Of a stretch of DNA of 64,000 bases, positions 55,774-64,000 are shown one piece after another. How positions within the stretch are numbered: the stretch's first letter is position 1; each line of letters opens with the position of its first letter. Source of the DNA: JAGTVG01 sp963699805 (lineage in GTDB: Bacteria; Bacteroidota; Bacteroidia; Cytophagales; Cyclobacteriaceae); the NCBI GenBank assembly GCA_963699805.1, contig CAVOVH010000005.1, positions 310,001-374,000 of the forward strand. Reading direction: 5' to 3'. Both the position numbers and the translations under genes were made by a program. Below the pieces are notes generated by a model. It saw only the letters and a program-made list of their open reading frames with translations. It was not told the origin of the DNA and did not search any database.

Positions 55774-56814
55774 ATGGCAACAAAGACCAAATCATCCTCC
55801 AAAGGGAAAACAAATGTAAAATCAAAGCCCGGTTTTTCAAAAGAAACCTATATGTTCTGGTACGAATCGATGTACCTGATGAGGAAATTCGAAGAAAAAG
55901 CCGGCCAGCTTTATGGTCAGCAGAAAATTCGTGGATTTTGTCATCTCTATATCGGGCAGGAAGCATGTGCATCGGGTGCCGTTTCCGCACTGGAAAAAGG
56001 AGATAAATACATCACGGCTTACCGCGATCATGCCCATCCCATTGCCCTGGGTACTGATCCGAAATACATTATGGCTGAACTTTACGGAAAAGAGACAGGA
56101 GTTTCTAAAGGCAAGGGAGGATCGATGCATATGTTTGATAAGAAAAGAGGATTTTTCGGAGGACATGGGATTGTTGGTGGACAGATACCCCTGGGGGTGG
56201 GAATTGCTTTTGCGGAAAAATATAATAAAACGGGTAAATTATGCATCACTTACATGGGAGATGGAGCCGTTCGGCAGGGTGCCTTTCACGAATCATTAAA
56301 CCTGGCCATGTTCTATAAACTGCCAGTGATTTTCGCCATAGAGAACAATGGATACGCCATGGGAACATCCGTACAGCGGACTTCAAACGTCACGGATCTT
56401 TACACCCTGGGAGAAGCTTATGACATGCCATCGAGATCGGTGGATGCCATGAAAGTGGAAGAAGTGCACGAAGCCATTGCCGAGGCTGCCAATCGGGCTA
56501 GAAAAGGTGATGGACCTACCCTGTTGGAGTTAAGAACCTACCGTTATAAAGGACATTCCATGTCTGACCCCGCGAAATACCGGACAAAGGAAGAACTGGA
56601 GGCTTATAAAAAAAGAGATCCCATTGAACAGGTAAAGGATGTGATCCTTAAAAATAAATTGGCCTCTGCGGATGATCTCAACGAGATCAATAAAAAAGTA
56701 AAAGCCATTGTGGATGAAGCCGTCAAATTTGCTGAAGAGTCCCCCTTCCCCGCTCCCGAGGATGCTTTTAAAGATGTTTATGCAGAAGAAGATTATCCTT
56801 TTTTAAAGGAATAA
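55774..56814 (+). CDS. pdhA: Pyruvate dehydrogenase E1 component, alpha subunit
   Basis: This 346-residue ThDP enzyme subunit has a lysine-rich start, FEEKAGQLYGQQKIRGFCH, GKGGSMHMFDKKRGFFGGHG (split here as GKGGSMHMF), and the ThDP motif YMGDGAVRQGAFHESLN followed by FAIENN. The phosphorylation-loop-like region YRYKGHSMSDPAKYR is present. It pairs with pdhB at 2300-3286. No E2 or E3 gene is adjacent in this window. Confidence 0.94.
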   Translation: MATKTKSSSKGKTNVKSKPGFSKETYMFWYESMYLMRKFEEKAGQLYGQQKIRGFCHLYIGQEACASGAVSALEKGDKYITAYRDHAHPIALGTDPKYIMAELYGKETGVSKGKGGSMHMFDKKRGFFGGHGIVGGQIPLGVGIAFAEKYNKTGKLCITYMGDGAVRQGAFHESLNLAMFYKLPVIFAIENNGYAMGTSVQRTSNVTDLYTLGEAYDMPSRSVDAMKVEEVHEAIAEAANRARKGDGPTLLELRTYRYKGHSMSDPAKYRTKEELEAYKKRDPIEQVKDVILKNKLASADDLNEINKKVKAIVDEAVKFAEESPFPAPEDAFKDVYAEEDYPFLKE

Positions 56815-56847
56815 TTGAATGAAATCGATTTTTTATTGATAATGTGT

Positions 56848-56855
56848 TATTTTTG
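56848..56855 (+). promoter_or_regulatory. Predicted -7 box of the TPR/ribH unit
   Basis: TATTTTTG is an exact TAnnTTTG match 16 nt before the first ATG (56871). Confidence 0.4.
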
Positions 56856-56870
56856 CACACTAAATTTTAA

Positions 56871-57587
56871 ATGATGGCAAAAGTAAAGCATAAGAAAAAG
56901 AAGGGGGAGAAGGGAAGTGATCTGCTGGAGAATCCTGCTGTTCTTGCTGAGAAGCTTACCGAAACCGAACAATTTCTTGAGCAAAACAAAAAGATCGTCA
57001 TCGCTGTAATCGGTGGATTGGCAATCATTGTTTCAGCCTTTTTTTTATACCGGTATTATGTGAGCAATCAAAATACACAAGCTCAGATCGATATGTTCCA
57101 GGCAGTTTATTATTTTGAAGCTGACAGCCTTCAGAAAGCCTTGAATGGAGATGGTAACAACTACGGATTTTTGGACATTATCGATAATTACGGGATGACT
57201 AAAACAGCCAGCTTGGCAAATTTTTATGCCGGAGCATGTTACATGAAACTTGGTGAATTTCAGAACGCGATCGATTATTTATCCGATTTTTCATCAGATG
57301 ACCTGGTCGTTCAGTCACGAGCTTATGCATTAATAGGAGATGCACATATGGAACTTGGCGATTACCATGAAGCGGCGCGTTCTTATGAACAGGCTGCCAA
57401 CCATAAACCAAACCAGTATATAAGTCCCTTATATCTGATAAAAGCTGCCACAGCCTATGAAAAATTAACGGATTTTGAAAAAGCTGCTGAATGTTATGGT
57501 ACCCTTATCGAAAAATATCCTGAATCCAGTGAGTTTAATAATGCACGAAAACAAAAGGCAAGGCTGGAGGGACTGGCATCGAACTGA
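56871..57587 (+). CDS. Membrane-anchored TPR protein (YfgM-like)
   Basis: This 238-residue protein has a cytoplasmic lysine-rich N-terminus, one membrane helix (IVIAVIGGLAIIVSAFFLY, about 42-60) and three or four tetratricopeptide repeats (AYALIGDAHMELGDYHEAA, AATAYEKLTDFEKAAECYG, split into units). TPR proteins of this form act as periplasmic chaperone or scaffold adaptors. The start could be 56871 or the ATG at 56874. It is upstream of ribH, with a terminator between. Confidence 0.85.
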   Translation: MMAKVKHKKKKGEKGSDLLENPAVLAEKLTETEQFLEQNKKIVIAVIGGLAIIVSAFFLYRYYVSNQNTQAQIDMFQAVYYFEADSLQKALNGDGNNYGFLDIIDNYGMTKTASLANFYAGACYMKLGEFQNAIDYLSDFSSDDLVVQSRAYALIGDAHMELGDYHEAARSYEQAANHKPNQYISPLYLIKAATAYEKLTDFEKAAECYGTLIEKYPESSEFNNARKQKARLEGLASN

Positions 57588-57608
57588 TATCCTGAAATAA
57601 AAAATGAT

Positions 57609-57644
57609 AAGGGATAAAATTTCGATGTTTTATCCCTTTTTTTT
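57609..57644 (+). terminator. Intrinsic terminator after the TPR gene
   Basis: An 11-bp stem, AAGGGATAAAA (57609-57619) with TTTTATCCCTT (57628-57638), is followed by a T-run to 57644. Confidence 0.85.
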
Positions 57645-57659
57645 ATAAAACGAACGACT

Positions 57660-58136
57660 ATGGCCACATCTGAAAAAAACCTCAGCTCACAATCCATCTC
57701 AAAGAAAATGGATATACAGAAAAAACGGTTCGGTCTGGTTGTTTCTGAATGGAATGAAGAGATCACCGAAGCTTTATTTGAAGCTGCCTATCAGACCCTG
57801 GTCGATCATGGTGCCAGCAGGCAAAATATCATCAGAAAAAATGTTCCGGGCAGTTTTGAGTTAAGTCTTGGTGCTCAATGGCTTGCCCAGTCAGAAAATA
57901 TTGATGCGGTAATATGTCTGGGTTGTGTTATTCAGGGCGAAACGCGACATTTTGAATTCATCTGTCAATCAGTGGTGCAGGGGATCAAAGATGTTGCACT
58001 AAAATATAATAAACCTGTCATTTTCGGGGTATTGACCACAGATACCAGGCAACAAGCCCTTGACAGGGCCGGAGGAAAGCATGGCAATAAAGGAGATGAA
58101 GCCGCTGCCACCGCAATAAAAATGCTTAACTTTTGA
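57660..58136 (+). CDS. ribH: 6,7-dimethyl-8-ribityllumazine synthase
   Basis: This 158-residue lumazine synthase shows FGLVVSEWNEEIT, VPGSFELSLGAQWLA, CLGCVIQGETRHFEFIC and GVLTTDTRQQAL. It condenses 5-amino-6-ribitylaminouracil with dihydroxybutanone phosphate. RibE, the next enzyme, is at 32654-33278. It is followed 21 nt later by lysC. Confidence 0.96.
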   Translation: MATSEKNLSSQSISKKMDIQKKRFGLVVSEWNEEITEALFEAAYQTLVDHGASRQNIIRKNVPGSFELSLGAQWLAQSENIDAVICLGCVIQGETRHFEFICQSVVQGIKDVALKYNKPVIFGVLTTDTRQQALDRAGGKHGNKGDEAAATAIKMLNF

Positions 58137-58156
58137 TTTATCAAAATTTTTTTACC

Positions 58157-59476
58157 ATGAAAATTTTAAAATTTGGGGGTACTTCCGTAGGCAAACCGGA
58201 ACGAATGCAGCAGGTTGCTTCCCTGATAACTGAAGAAAAAGAAAAAAAGATCGTTGTACTTTCCGCCGTATCGGGTGCGACCAACGCACTGGTTGAGATT
58301 GGCCGTTTATTGAGTGAAAAAAAGAAAAAGGAGGCGCTTGAAAAAATCGAGGCCCTTTTTGTTCACCATCTGAATTTCAGCAGGGAGTTATTAAAAACTG
58401 AAAATAAAAAAATCGAAGCTTCAGAAGTACTGGAAGAACATTTTGCGTTTATGAGGAGCCTTTCCAGTGCTTTCTTTAACACAAGGCTTAACAATGAATT
58501 GTTGGCCCAGGGAGAATTGCTCTCTACCCAACTTTTCCAATTATACCTCGAGGAACTTGCTGTGAATGCCACCCTGATCCCTGCTCTTGAATTTATGGCC
58601 ATCGATGAGGATAAAGAACCTGATATTGATTATCTCAAATCTCATCTTGAACCCATTCTGAAAGCCAATGAAAAATACGATATATACATAACGCAGGGAT
58701 ATATATGCCGTAACCACGAAGGAGAGATCGAAAATCTGAAAAGAGGTGGGAGTGATTATACGGCAACACTGATTGGAGCTGCCTTGCTGGTTGAGGAAGT
58801 GCAGATCTGGACTGATATCGACGGAATGCATAATAATGACCCCCGTGTTGTGGAGAAAACTTATCCCATTTCTGAGCTTTCTTTTAACGAAGCCTCCGAG
58901 CTTGCCTACTTTGGGGCAAAAATATTGCATCCTTCTTCCATCTGGCCGGTACAGAAGTACCAGGTGCCGGTTCGTTTAAAAAATACCATGAATCCTGAAG
59001 CTTATGGTACCTACATCAGCAGTAAGGAAGAAGTGAAAAAGATCAAGGCCATCGCTGCCAAGGACAACATCACAGCCATCAAAATTAAATCCAGCCGGAT
59101 GTTGATGGCTTATGGTTTTTTAAGAAAAGTATTCCAGATCTTTGAAAACTTCCGGACACCCATTGATATGATCACCACCTCGGAGGTGGCTGTATCACTT
59201 ACCATTGATGATAATACAAATCTGCAACCCATCATCAAAGAGATCAGTGAATTCGCTGATGTAATGATCGACGAAAATCAGTCGATCATATGTGTCGTGG
59301 GTAATTTAATCGTGGAAAAGGAAGAGGTATTGCAGAAGGTGTTTCGCGCTCTAGAAGCGTTCCCGATCCGGATGATCTCTTATGGGGGGAGTAAATATAA
59401 TATTTCAGTCCTTGTAGATACCAAACATAAGGAAGCTGCTTTGAAAGAGCTTAACAGGCATGTTTTTGCATTATGA
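58157..59476 (+). CDS. lysC: Aspartate kinase
   Basis: I choose the ATG at 58157, giving MKILKFGGTSVG, the family signature; an upstream in-frame ATA/TTG-type start would extend into the ribH stop. The 439-residue protein has the kinase domain (KFGGTSVG, RGGSDYTATLIGAAL) and two ACT regulatory domains (about 300-439, with TSEVAVSLTIDDNTNL). It makes aspartyl phosphate for lysine, threonine and methionine synthesis and is probably feedback-inhibited. It stands alone as a monofunctional enzyme here. Confidence 0.95.
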   Translation: MKILKFGGTSVGKPERMQQVASLITEEKEKKIVVLSAVSGATNALVEIGRLLSEKKKKEALEKIEALFVHHLNFSRELLKTENKKIEASEVLEEHFAFMRSLSSAFFNTRLNNELLAQGELLSTQLFQLYLEELAVNATLIPALEFMAIDEDKEPDIDYLKSHLEPILKANEKYDIYITQGYICRNHEGEIENLKRGGSDYTATLIGAALLVEEVQIWTDIDGMHNNDPRVVEKTYPISELSFNEASELAYFGAKILHPSSIWPVQKYQVPVRLKNTMNPEAYGTYISSKEEVKKIKAIAAKDNITAIKIKSSRMLMAYGFLRKVFQIFENFRTPIDMITTSEVAVSLTIDDNTNLQPIIKEISEFADVMIDENQSIICVVGNLIVEKEEVLQKVFRALEAFPIRMISYGGSKYNISVLVDTKHKEAALKELNRHVFAL

Positions 59477-59578
59477 GGCCGGAAAGGACCGGATGAATGT
59501 TGGATCTAATCAATTGCTGGATCCAGGAAGAGATACCATGGCAGGTAGTTGGGTTTTTATGGATCATAAGTACTGATC

Positions 59579-61486
59579 TTAGTGAAAAAAGTCCAATTGG
59601 AATCTGACATGAATGATCTTCTGGAGTTCACTGATGATGTGAAATACCTCTTTAAAGATTTTTTTCTCAATGTTGTCAAAGGAGCTGACATCGACAAACC
59701 GTCCATCATCTCCATGAAGTAATCCGGCCCTGGCCCGCATCTTCAGTAGAAATTCATATCCATGTACGGCATCTTCAAAAATCGCTTTATGCTGTGATTC
59801 CTGTTGTCCCGTATAGCGGAACCGGTCGATCGTGGATACCGATTCATAATAGAAATGTTCGAGTGAAAATAAGCGGGCGGCATCCACCATCGGCATGATG
59901 GCCCTCTTCTTGATATCAAATTCATTTTTATGTTCACCGGAGGATTCCACAATAAACTGATTGAAAAAACTCAGAGGTGGTGGATTCTGGGTGGCATTTT
60001 TTGCCAGGTAATTGAGAAAAGCAGGTTGTTTCCTGATTTGACCCAGGATATTTTCTTTTATCCGTGAAACCCATTCCCGGTTCCCGTATACATTACGCAT
60101 ATCAAAAAAAATAGTTGATTGCATTAATGCTTCAGGATCAGGCTGGTAGATCCAGTTCTGGAACTGCTGGTTCCATTCCCTTTCCGTCTGGCACATGCCC
60201 GGCAGATGGCTCATGATCCCGGCCGGACAATGGGAAAATCCACACTCGATGAGAAAATTATTTACTTCTTCAGCTACCTTTCTTATGGTTTCTTTCAGGG
60301 AAGATGATTCATTCCCAAGGATTATTAAATTATCGAGATCGGTCTTTAAAAGTTGTTCCTTTCTTCCGGAACTTCCCAAATCCACCCAACAGAACTGCGA
60401 GACAGAAAAGTCCGACCTTCTTTTAATGACCAGCTCAATGATTCTCTGTGTAACGGCATCCCGAATTGCGGATACTACTTCATAAAGATAATGTGCCGGG
60501 ACTTCATCGATAATATAACGTTTCCTGATATTTTCAGCCTGAGCAAATAGACCACTTAACTCATCTCTAGATTCTGTTTTTTTGATCGCTCTCAGAATAA
60601 TCGTTGGGCTGTCCCCCTGAGAAATCAATAAATCATGATTTGAAATAACTCCCAGAACCGGGGTGCTTGAGGTTCCATCCTTGGTGACGCATATGTGATG
60701 CACACCGTGATCCATCATTTTCAACACCACTTCCCCAAGGTGCTGACTGGAGTTGACGGAAATTACTGGAGAGGACATGATCGTTTTGACCGGTTGGCTG
60801 GGATCGACCTTTCCGGTAGCCACCTGGTTTCTTAAATCGGAATCAGTGATGATGCCCAGAGGAATCCCGTTCGCACCGGTGACAATGGTCGAATCAATCC
60901 CTTTCATAGCCATCTTTTTTGAAACGGACCGGATCTCCTCTTCAGGACGACAAGTAATTACAGCTCTTTCAAGTGCGTGAGGCAATAACAGGAACAAGGG
61001 ATCTGTAAATCGAGTATCTCTCAAATCAATGACAGGAGAAGATGATTTTTTATGCCCCATGACAATCTGATCTGATGCAAGCCCTACCGCAAAAAATTCA
61101 CTGACAGACGGGTGCCCCCTTACGAAAGTGCGCATCCGCTCCATTGGGATGGCATAGACAAGGGCTTCCTGGTCTACTATAGCCGAAAGTTTGTAGTTTT
61201 CGTTCGACAACATGGAACGGATCCCAAACAGATCCCCCTCGCCACATACATCCATTAGCGTGTTTTTTTCACTTAACTTTTTAAATAGATTGACCTGTCC
61301 CTTTCTCACGACATAACAATGACTTCCAGGGGCCTCCCCCTCACTAAAAATAATTTTTTGATCCTCAAAATAGATGATCTCTATTGAATCGGCAATTTTC
61401 TCCAATTCAGATCGATTCACCAGGTTAAATGGCGAATGAGATCCTAAAAATTCAACAACTCTTCCAAGGATTAAATTAGAGGGCAT
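59579..61486 (-). CDS. cNMP-binding / CBS / DUF294 nucleotidyltransferase-like protein
   Basis: This 635-residue multidomain protein has an N-terminal cyclic-nucleotide-binding domain (about 15-125, GEAPGSHCYVVRKGQVNLF, split here as GEAPGSHCYVVRK), a pair of CBS domains (about 165-295, GIDSTIVTGANGIPLGIITD), and a DUF294 nucleotidyltransferase domain with the GS..D-x-D pattern (LGSSGRKEQLLKTDLDN), then the DUF294 C-terminal domain. It probably senses a nucleotide and transfers or modifies a nucleotide group. It is divergent from a K+ channel gene. Confidence 0.88.
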   Translation of the reverse strand: MPSNLILGRVVEFLGSHSPFNLVNRSELEKIADSIEIIYFEDQKIIFSEGEAPGSHCYVVRKGQVNLFKKLSEKNTLMDVCGEGDLFGIRSMLSNENYKLSAIVDQEALVYAIPMERMRTFVRGHPSVSEFFAVGLASDQIVMGHKKSSSPVIDLRDTRFTDPLFLLLPHALERAVITCRPEEEIRSVSKKMAMKGIDSTIVTGANGIPLGIITDSDLRNQVATGKVDPSQPVKTIMSSPVISVNSSQHLGEVVLKMMDHGVHHICVTKDGTSSTPVLGVISNHDLLISQGDSPTIILRAIKKTESRDELSGLFAQAENIRKRYIIDEVPAHYLYEVVSAIRDAVTQRIIELVIKRRSDFSVSQFCWVDLGSSGRKEQLLKTDLDNLIILGNESSSLKETIRKVAEEVNNFLIECGFSHCPAGIMSHLPGMCQTEREWNQQFQNWIYQPDPEALMQSTIFFDMRNVYGNREWVSRIKENILGQIRKQPAFLNYLAKNATQNPPPLSFFNQFIVESSGEHKNEFDIKKRAIMPMVDAARLFSLEHFYYESVSTIDRFRYTGQQESQHKAIFEDAVHGYEFLLKMRARAGLLHGDDGRFVDVSSFDNIEKKIFKEVFHIISELQKIIHVRFQLDFFH

Positions 61487-61640
61487 ACAGGCTTTTTTAA
61501 AATGAAAAGATACAAATTTTAATTATTACATTTGAAGCTGAAATTGGCAAAATCTATTGAGAGAGAAACAAAGTCCACTCTATAAGATTGCTGCCAGTAC
61601 AGAAATCAATTACAAAAGGTAACCTGAATATTGCCTTAAA

Positions 61641-62690
61641 ATGAAAAAATCAAGGGATATTATCCTATTGAGTGGAATTCTGTCGTTAGTATTGATACTC
61701 AACCTGTTACTGGTACATTTTGAGAATAAAGCCGGTTCATCAGGAATTACCAGCTTGTCGTCCGCGTTCTGGTTCATGATCGTGACGCTTACGACCGTTG
61801 GTTATGGAGATCTTACGCCAACCAGTACTCCCGGAAAGGTGATCGGATACATTTATGTGTTTTCCAGCCTGGGCGTCTTGGGATTTTTATTCAGTATAGT
61901 TTCAAATAAAATCTATAAAATGATGGAAGAAAAGAAATTAGGATATCATGGGACCCACTTCGAGAATCATATCCTGATCATTGGATGGAACGATTTCTCC
62001 AAAATGGTGGCCGAAGAAATTGCATTGACCGGAAAACAAATGGCCATCGTCACCAATAAAAAAGATGACATCGACCTGATCTACAGTCAATACGGAAAGA
62101 CCAACGTATTCGTTCTTTTCTCCGATTATCAGTCCCTGGATACCCTGGACAAGGTGAATGCCGAGAAGGTATCCGTCGCTTTCATTGGCCTGAATGACGA
62201 CTCGGAATCCCTGATGTATGTACTTGCCTTCAAAAGGATTTTCCCGGAACCAAAAATTGTTGTCTCACTGGAAAAGTCACAGTTGAAAAATACTTTTTAT
62301 GCAGCGGGCGTTACCTATGCCGTGGCAAGGAATGAAATCGCCTCCAAGCTGGTCGCCAGTTATATTTTTGAGCCTGATGTGGCCACCATGAATATTGGTC
62401 TGTTAAAAACATCCCGGTCCGATGATGATCATGATATCCAGGAATACCTGATGCTGGAAGATAATCCTTATATCGGAAAGGATTGTATCGAAGTGTTTAT
62501 GGATCTGAAACAACATTATAATTCGATCCTGATGGGAATTTACAAGGCAGAAATAAAGAGGATGGTCACCAATCCCGGCGCTGAACAAAAAGTCACACCC
62601 GGAGATTATCTGGTCATTATCTCCAACGGTCTGAACAAAAAGAAAATTCAACAGGTATTCAAGGTGCAGGAAGGACGGCTAGTTCGTTGA
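61641..62690 (+). CDS. Two-TM potassium channel with TrkA-N (RCK) domain
   Basis: This 349-residue protein has TM1 (ILLSGILSLVLILNLLLVHF, split as IILLSGILSLVLIL), a pore loop with the selectivity filter TTVGYGDLTPTS, TM2 (IGYIYVFSSLGVLGFLFSIV, given in part), and a cytosolic TrkA-N domain (HILIIGWNDFSKMVAEEI) plus a TrkA-C-like tail (GDYLVIISNGLNKK). It matches MthK/Kch-type ligand-gated K+ channels. It is divergent from the cNMP/CBS/DUF294 gene, which may be regulatory. Confidence 0.93.
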   Translation: MKKSRDIILLSGILSLVLILNLLLVHFENKAGSSGITSLSSAFWFMIVTLTTVGYGDLTPTSTPGKVIGYIYVFSSLGVLGFLFSIVSNKIYKMMEEKKLGYHGTHFENHILIIGWNDFSKMVAEEIALTGKQMAIVTNKKDDIDLIYSQYGKTNVFVLFSDYQSLDTLDKVNAEKVSVAFIGLNDDSESLMYVLAFKRIFPEPKIVVSLEKSQLKNTFYAAGVTYAVARNEIASKLVASYIFEPDVATMNIGLLKTSRSDDDHDIQEYLMLEDNPYIGKDCIEVFMDLKQHYNSILMGIYKAEIKRMVTNPGAEQKVTPGDYLVIISNGLNKKKIQQVFKVQEGRLVR

Positions 62691-62823
62691 TTGAACTGAA
62701 AATAAAAGATCGCTAACCCCTTTAAAGGATCGAATGCTGTTCTGTTTACCCGACCGGGAATGTATGACTTAAAATCCTATAATCCTTTCATTTTCAACTT
62801 GATCCATTTCAAAATATTTTGTA

Positions 62824-63150
62824 TAATCATTATTTGATAAGATCAACACATTCGGTTCCACCATCATGGATTCGCCCTTTATTGCAAAACTCAAGGGGAT
62901 CATCCTTGCCAATCTGACAAATGAGGAATTCGGAGTGCAGAAACTGGTCGAGGAAAGGGGGATGAGCCGTGCCAATCTTTACCATAGAATAAGATCCATC
63001 AAACACCAGGATATCAATCATTTTATACGTGAAATACGCCTGAAGTGTGCCATGGAACTGCTTCAGGAGAATCAGTGCACCGCTTCCGAAATTTCGTTTA
63101 AAGTTGGATCCGGGAGTCCGGCCTATTTTAATAAATGCGTTGATCGATGA
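62824..63150 (+). pseudogene. AraC-type DNA-binding domain remnant
   Basis: The open frame has an AraC helix-turn-helix core (LVEERGMSRANLYHRIRSI, IREIRLKCAMELL, ASEISFKVGSGSPAYFNKC) but no N-terminal sensor domain and ends CVDR where the second helix-turn-helix should continue. Downstream bases in another frame read FVSDRPGK, a plausible continuation of the FxxxPG tail. The ATG at 62866 is internal; the frame is open from about 62824 (DKINTFGSTI) without an ATG. It is most likely the broken 3' end of a larger two-component or TPR-AraC regulator. Confidence 0.6.
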
Positions 63151-63583
63151 GTTCGTATCCGACAGACCGGGAAAGAAATATTAGTGAAATTAAAAAGAAA
63201 GTTTAGTTTGTTACGCTTTTTAGGAAGTGGCCATTAACCTGGTAAAAGGGAAAGGATAACCGGGATTTTATTAATTAAATAGGCAAAGTACTTGAAAGGG
63301 CAGAAATAAAGGTACACACCTTGGGATTATCAGAATTTCATTCTTCATCCCCTGTTGCTGAGGGCATTTCATAAAGATGTGTAATGACAATTTAGCATCT
63401 TCACAAGTATTACAACATAATTTAAATACCTGAATCAAAATTTAAAAGAGTCGATTCATGTGAACTATCTATTGCCTTGTTTTTCCCTGAATTTTATATA
63501 ACTTGGGAGAGTGTTTCATTATTGGCTGACCAAATGATAATACTATTAAAACACTAAAAAAAATATTTCAATTGCTGTCCGTA
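63151..63583. other. Gene-free interval
   Basis: This 433-nt AT-rich stretch contains the decayed tail of the AraC remnant near its start. No ORF, hairpin terminator or RNA gene could be supported. Confidence 0.4.
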
Positions 63584-64000
63584 ATGAGCATATTTTTGGC
63601 CAGCTCAAAATCGGATGATTTTTCAGGAGAAGAAATGCTTGAGCCACAAAATGGTTATGAATATGATCATGCCCGTGCAGATGGTCTTGTCCAGGACCGG
63701 TATATCACCATGAAAAATACGGGCTTGAAGGTGCATTACAGAGTCATTGGCAAAGGTCCGATCGATATCGTTTTTATACCCGGCTGGACCAATCCCCTCA
63801 CCGTATTTACTAAACAATTTGACTACTTCAGGGATAAGGCAATGTGTATTTATATTGATCTACCCGGGCATGGATTAAGTGATGCGCCAAAAGATATCGA
63901 ATATACAATGGGCCTCATGGCCGATGCCATCTATGAAGTAATAAAAAAGGAAAGAGTAAACAAATTTGTAGGTGTTGGTTTCAGTATGGGACCAGTTCCT
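63584..64000 (+). CDS. Alpha/beta hydrolase, truncated by the window end
   Basis: The frame is open from the ATG at 63584 to the end of the window (139 codons). A hydrophobic run before and after this ATG (KIFQLLSVMSIFLASS) suggests a signal peptide whose true start may lie slightly upstream, though no upstream ATG is in frame. Motifs are VFIPGWTNPLT (oxyanion region), DLPGHGLSDAP, and the nucleophile elbow GVGFSMGP (Ser of GxSxG). It is probably an exported esterase or related hydrolase. The catalytic Asp and His lie beyond the window. Confidence 0.8.
   Translation, partial: MSIFLASSKSDDFSGEEMLEPQNGYEYDHARADGLVQDRYITMKNTGLKVHYRVIGKGPIDIVFIPGWTNPLTVFTKQFDYFRDKAMCIYIDLPGHGLSDAPKDIEYTMGLMADAIYEVIKKERVNKFVGVGFSMGPVP

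Overview
The window looks like a chromosomal segment of a Bacteroidota (Bacteroidetes) bacterium. The evidence is two proteins with type A and one with gliding-associated (type B) C-terminal sorting domains of the type IX secretion system (T9SS), a small PspC-domain protein, an orphan FtsX/MacB-type permease, class-typical gene neighbours, and promoters that fit the Bacteroidota pattern (a TAnnTTTG-like -7 box with a weak TTTG -33 box, and few Shine-Dalgarno sequences). Coding density is high, base composition is moderately AT-rich, and I see no phage, IS element, CRISPR array or rRNA. The order or genus cannot be fixed from the sequence alone.

Layout. 0-5.3 kb: end of an M28/glutaminyl-cyclase-like peptidase, ffh, pyruvate dehydrogenase E1 beta, and a TPR/OmpA-like lipoprotein. 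5.4-11.5 kb: pspC, then a minus-strand operon kbl-hisS-(gliding-type T9SS protein)-ybaB-GT2. A threonine dehydrogenase at 11.8 kb is divergent from kbl, so the two halves of threonine catabolism to glycine and acetyl-CoA face each other. 12.8-15.2 kb: two tandem paralogous T9SS cargo proteins. 15.3-20.5 kb: NADP-type isocitrate dehydrogenase, MltF-like transglycosylase, ahcY, birA. 20.5-26.5 kb: rsfS, ftsH, lpxH-like, a hypothetical exported protein, fadD. 26.5-27.3 kb: an RNA-only interval with a complete promoter/tRNA-like RNA/terminator unit. 27.3-32.6 kb: NtrC-type response regulator and histidine kinase, then acyl carrier protein, a MurG-like glycosyltransferase and a kinase-fold protein. 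32.6-41.1 kb: ribE, pyruvate:ferredoxin oxidoreductase (nifJ), a dihydroorotate-dehydrogenase-like protein and 2-oxoacid:ferredoxin oxidoreductase korAB. This is a ferredoxin-linked oxoacid module in an organism that also carries pyruvate dehydrogenase E1. 41.1-47.1 kb: a small unknown locus, a TetR regulator, a broken 2OG-Fe(II) oxygenase, GDPD, a PfkB sugar/adenosine kinase, an SMP-30 protein and a polytopic membrane protein. 47.4-55.7 kb: FtsX permease, two DUF1761 proteins, a Rieske protein, gltX, ridA, recF. 55.7-64 kb: pdhA, TPR protein, ribH, lysC, a cNMP/CBS/DUF294 protein divergent from a 2-TM K+ channel, an AraC remnant and the start of an alpha/beta hydrolase.

Two things stand out. 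First, at 26549-26672 (minus) there is a tRNA-like RNA with a perfect 7-bp acceptor stem, a 5-bp T stem and a tRNA-Leu-like D arm, but with a variable region of about 55 nt and an apparent GUC anticodon. It has its own consensus promoter and intrinsic terminator. Second, about fourteen single-base indels are packed into 32.23-35.09 kb. They break the kinase-like gene, ribE and nifJ, while the protein sequence stays conserved in every successive frame. This is most simply a local sequence-quality problem, and the three genes should be read as intact after correction.
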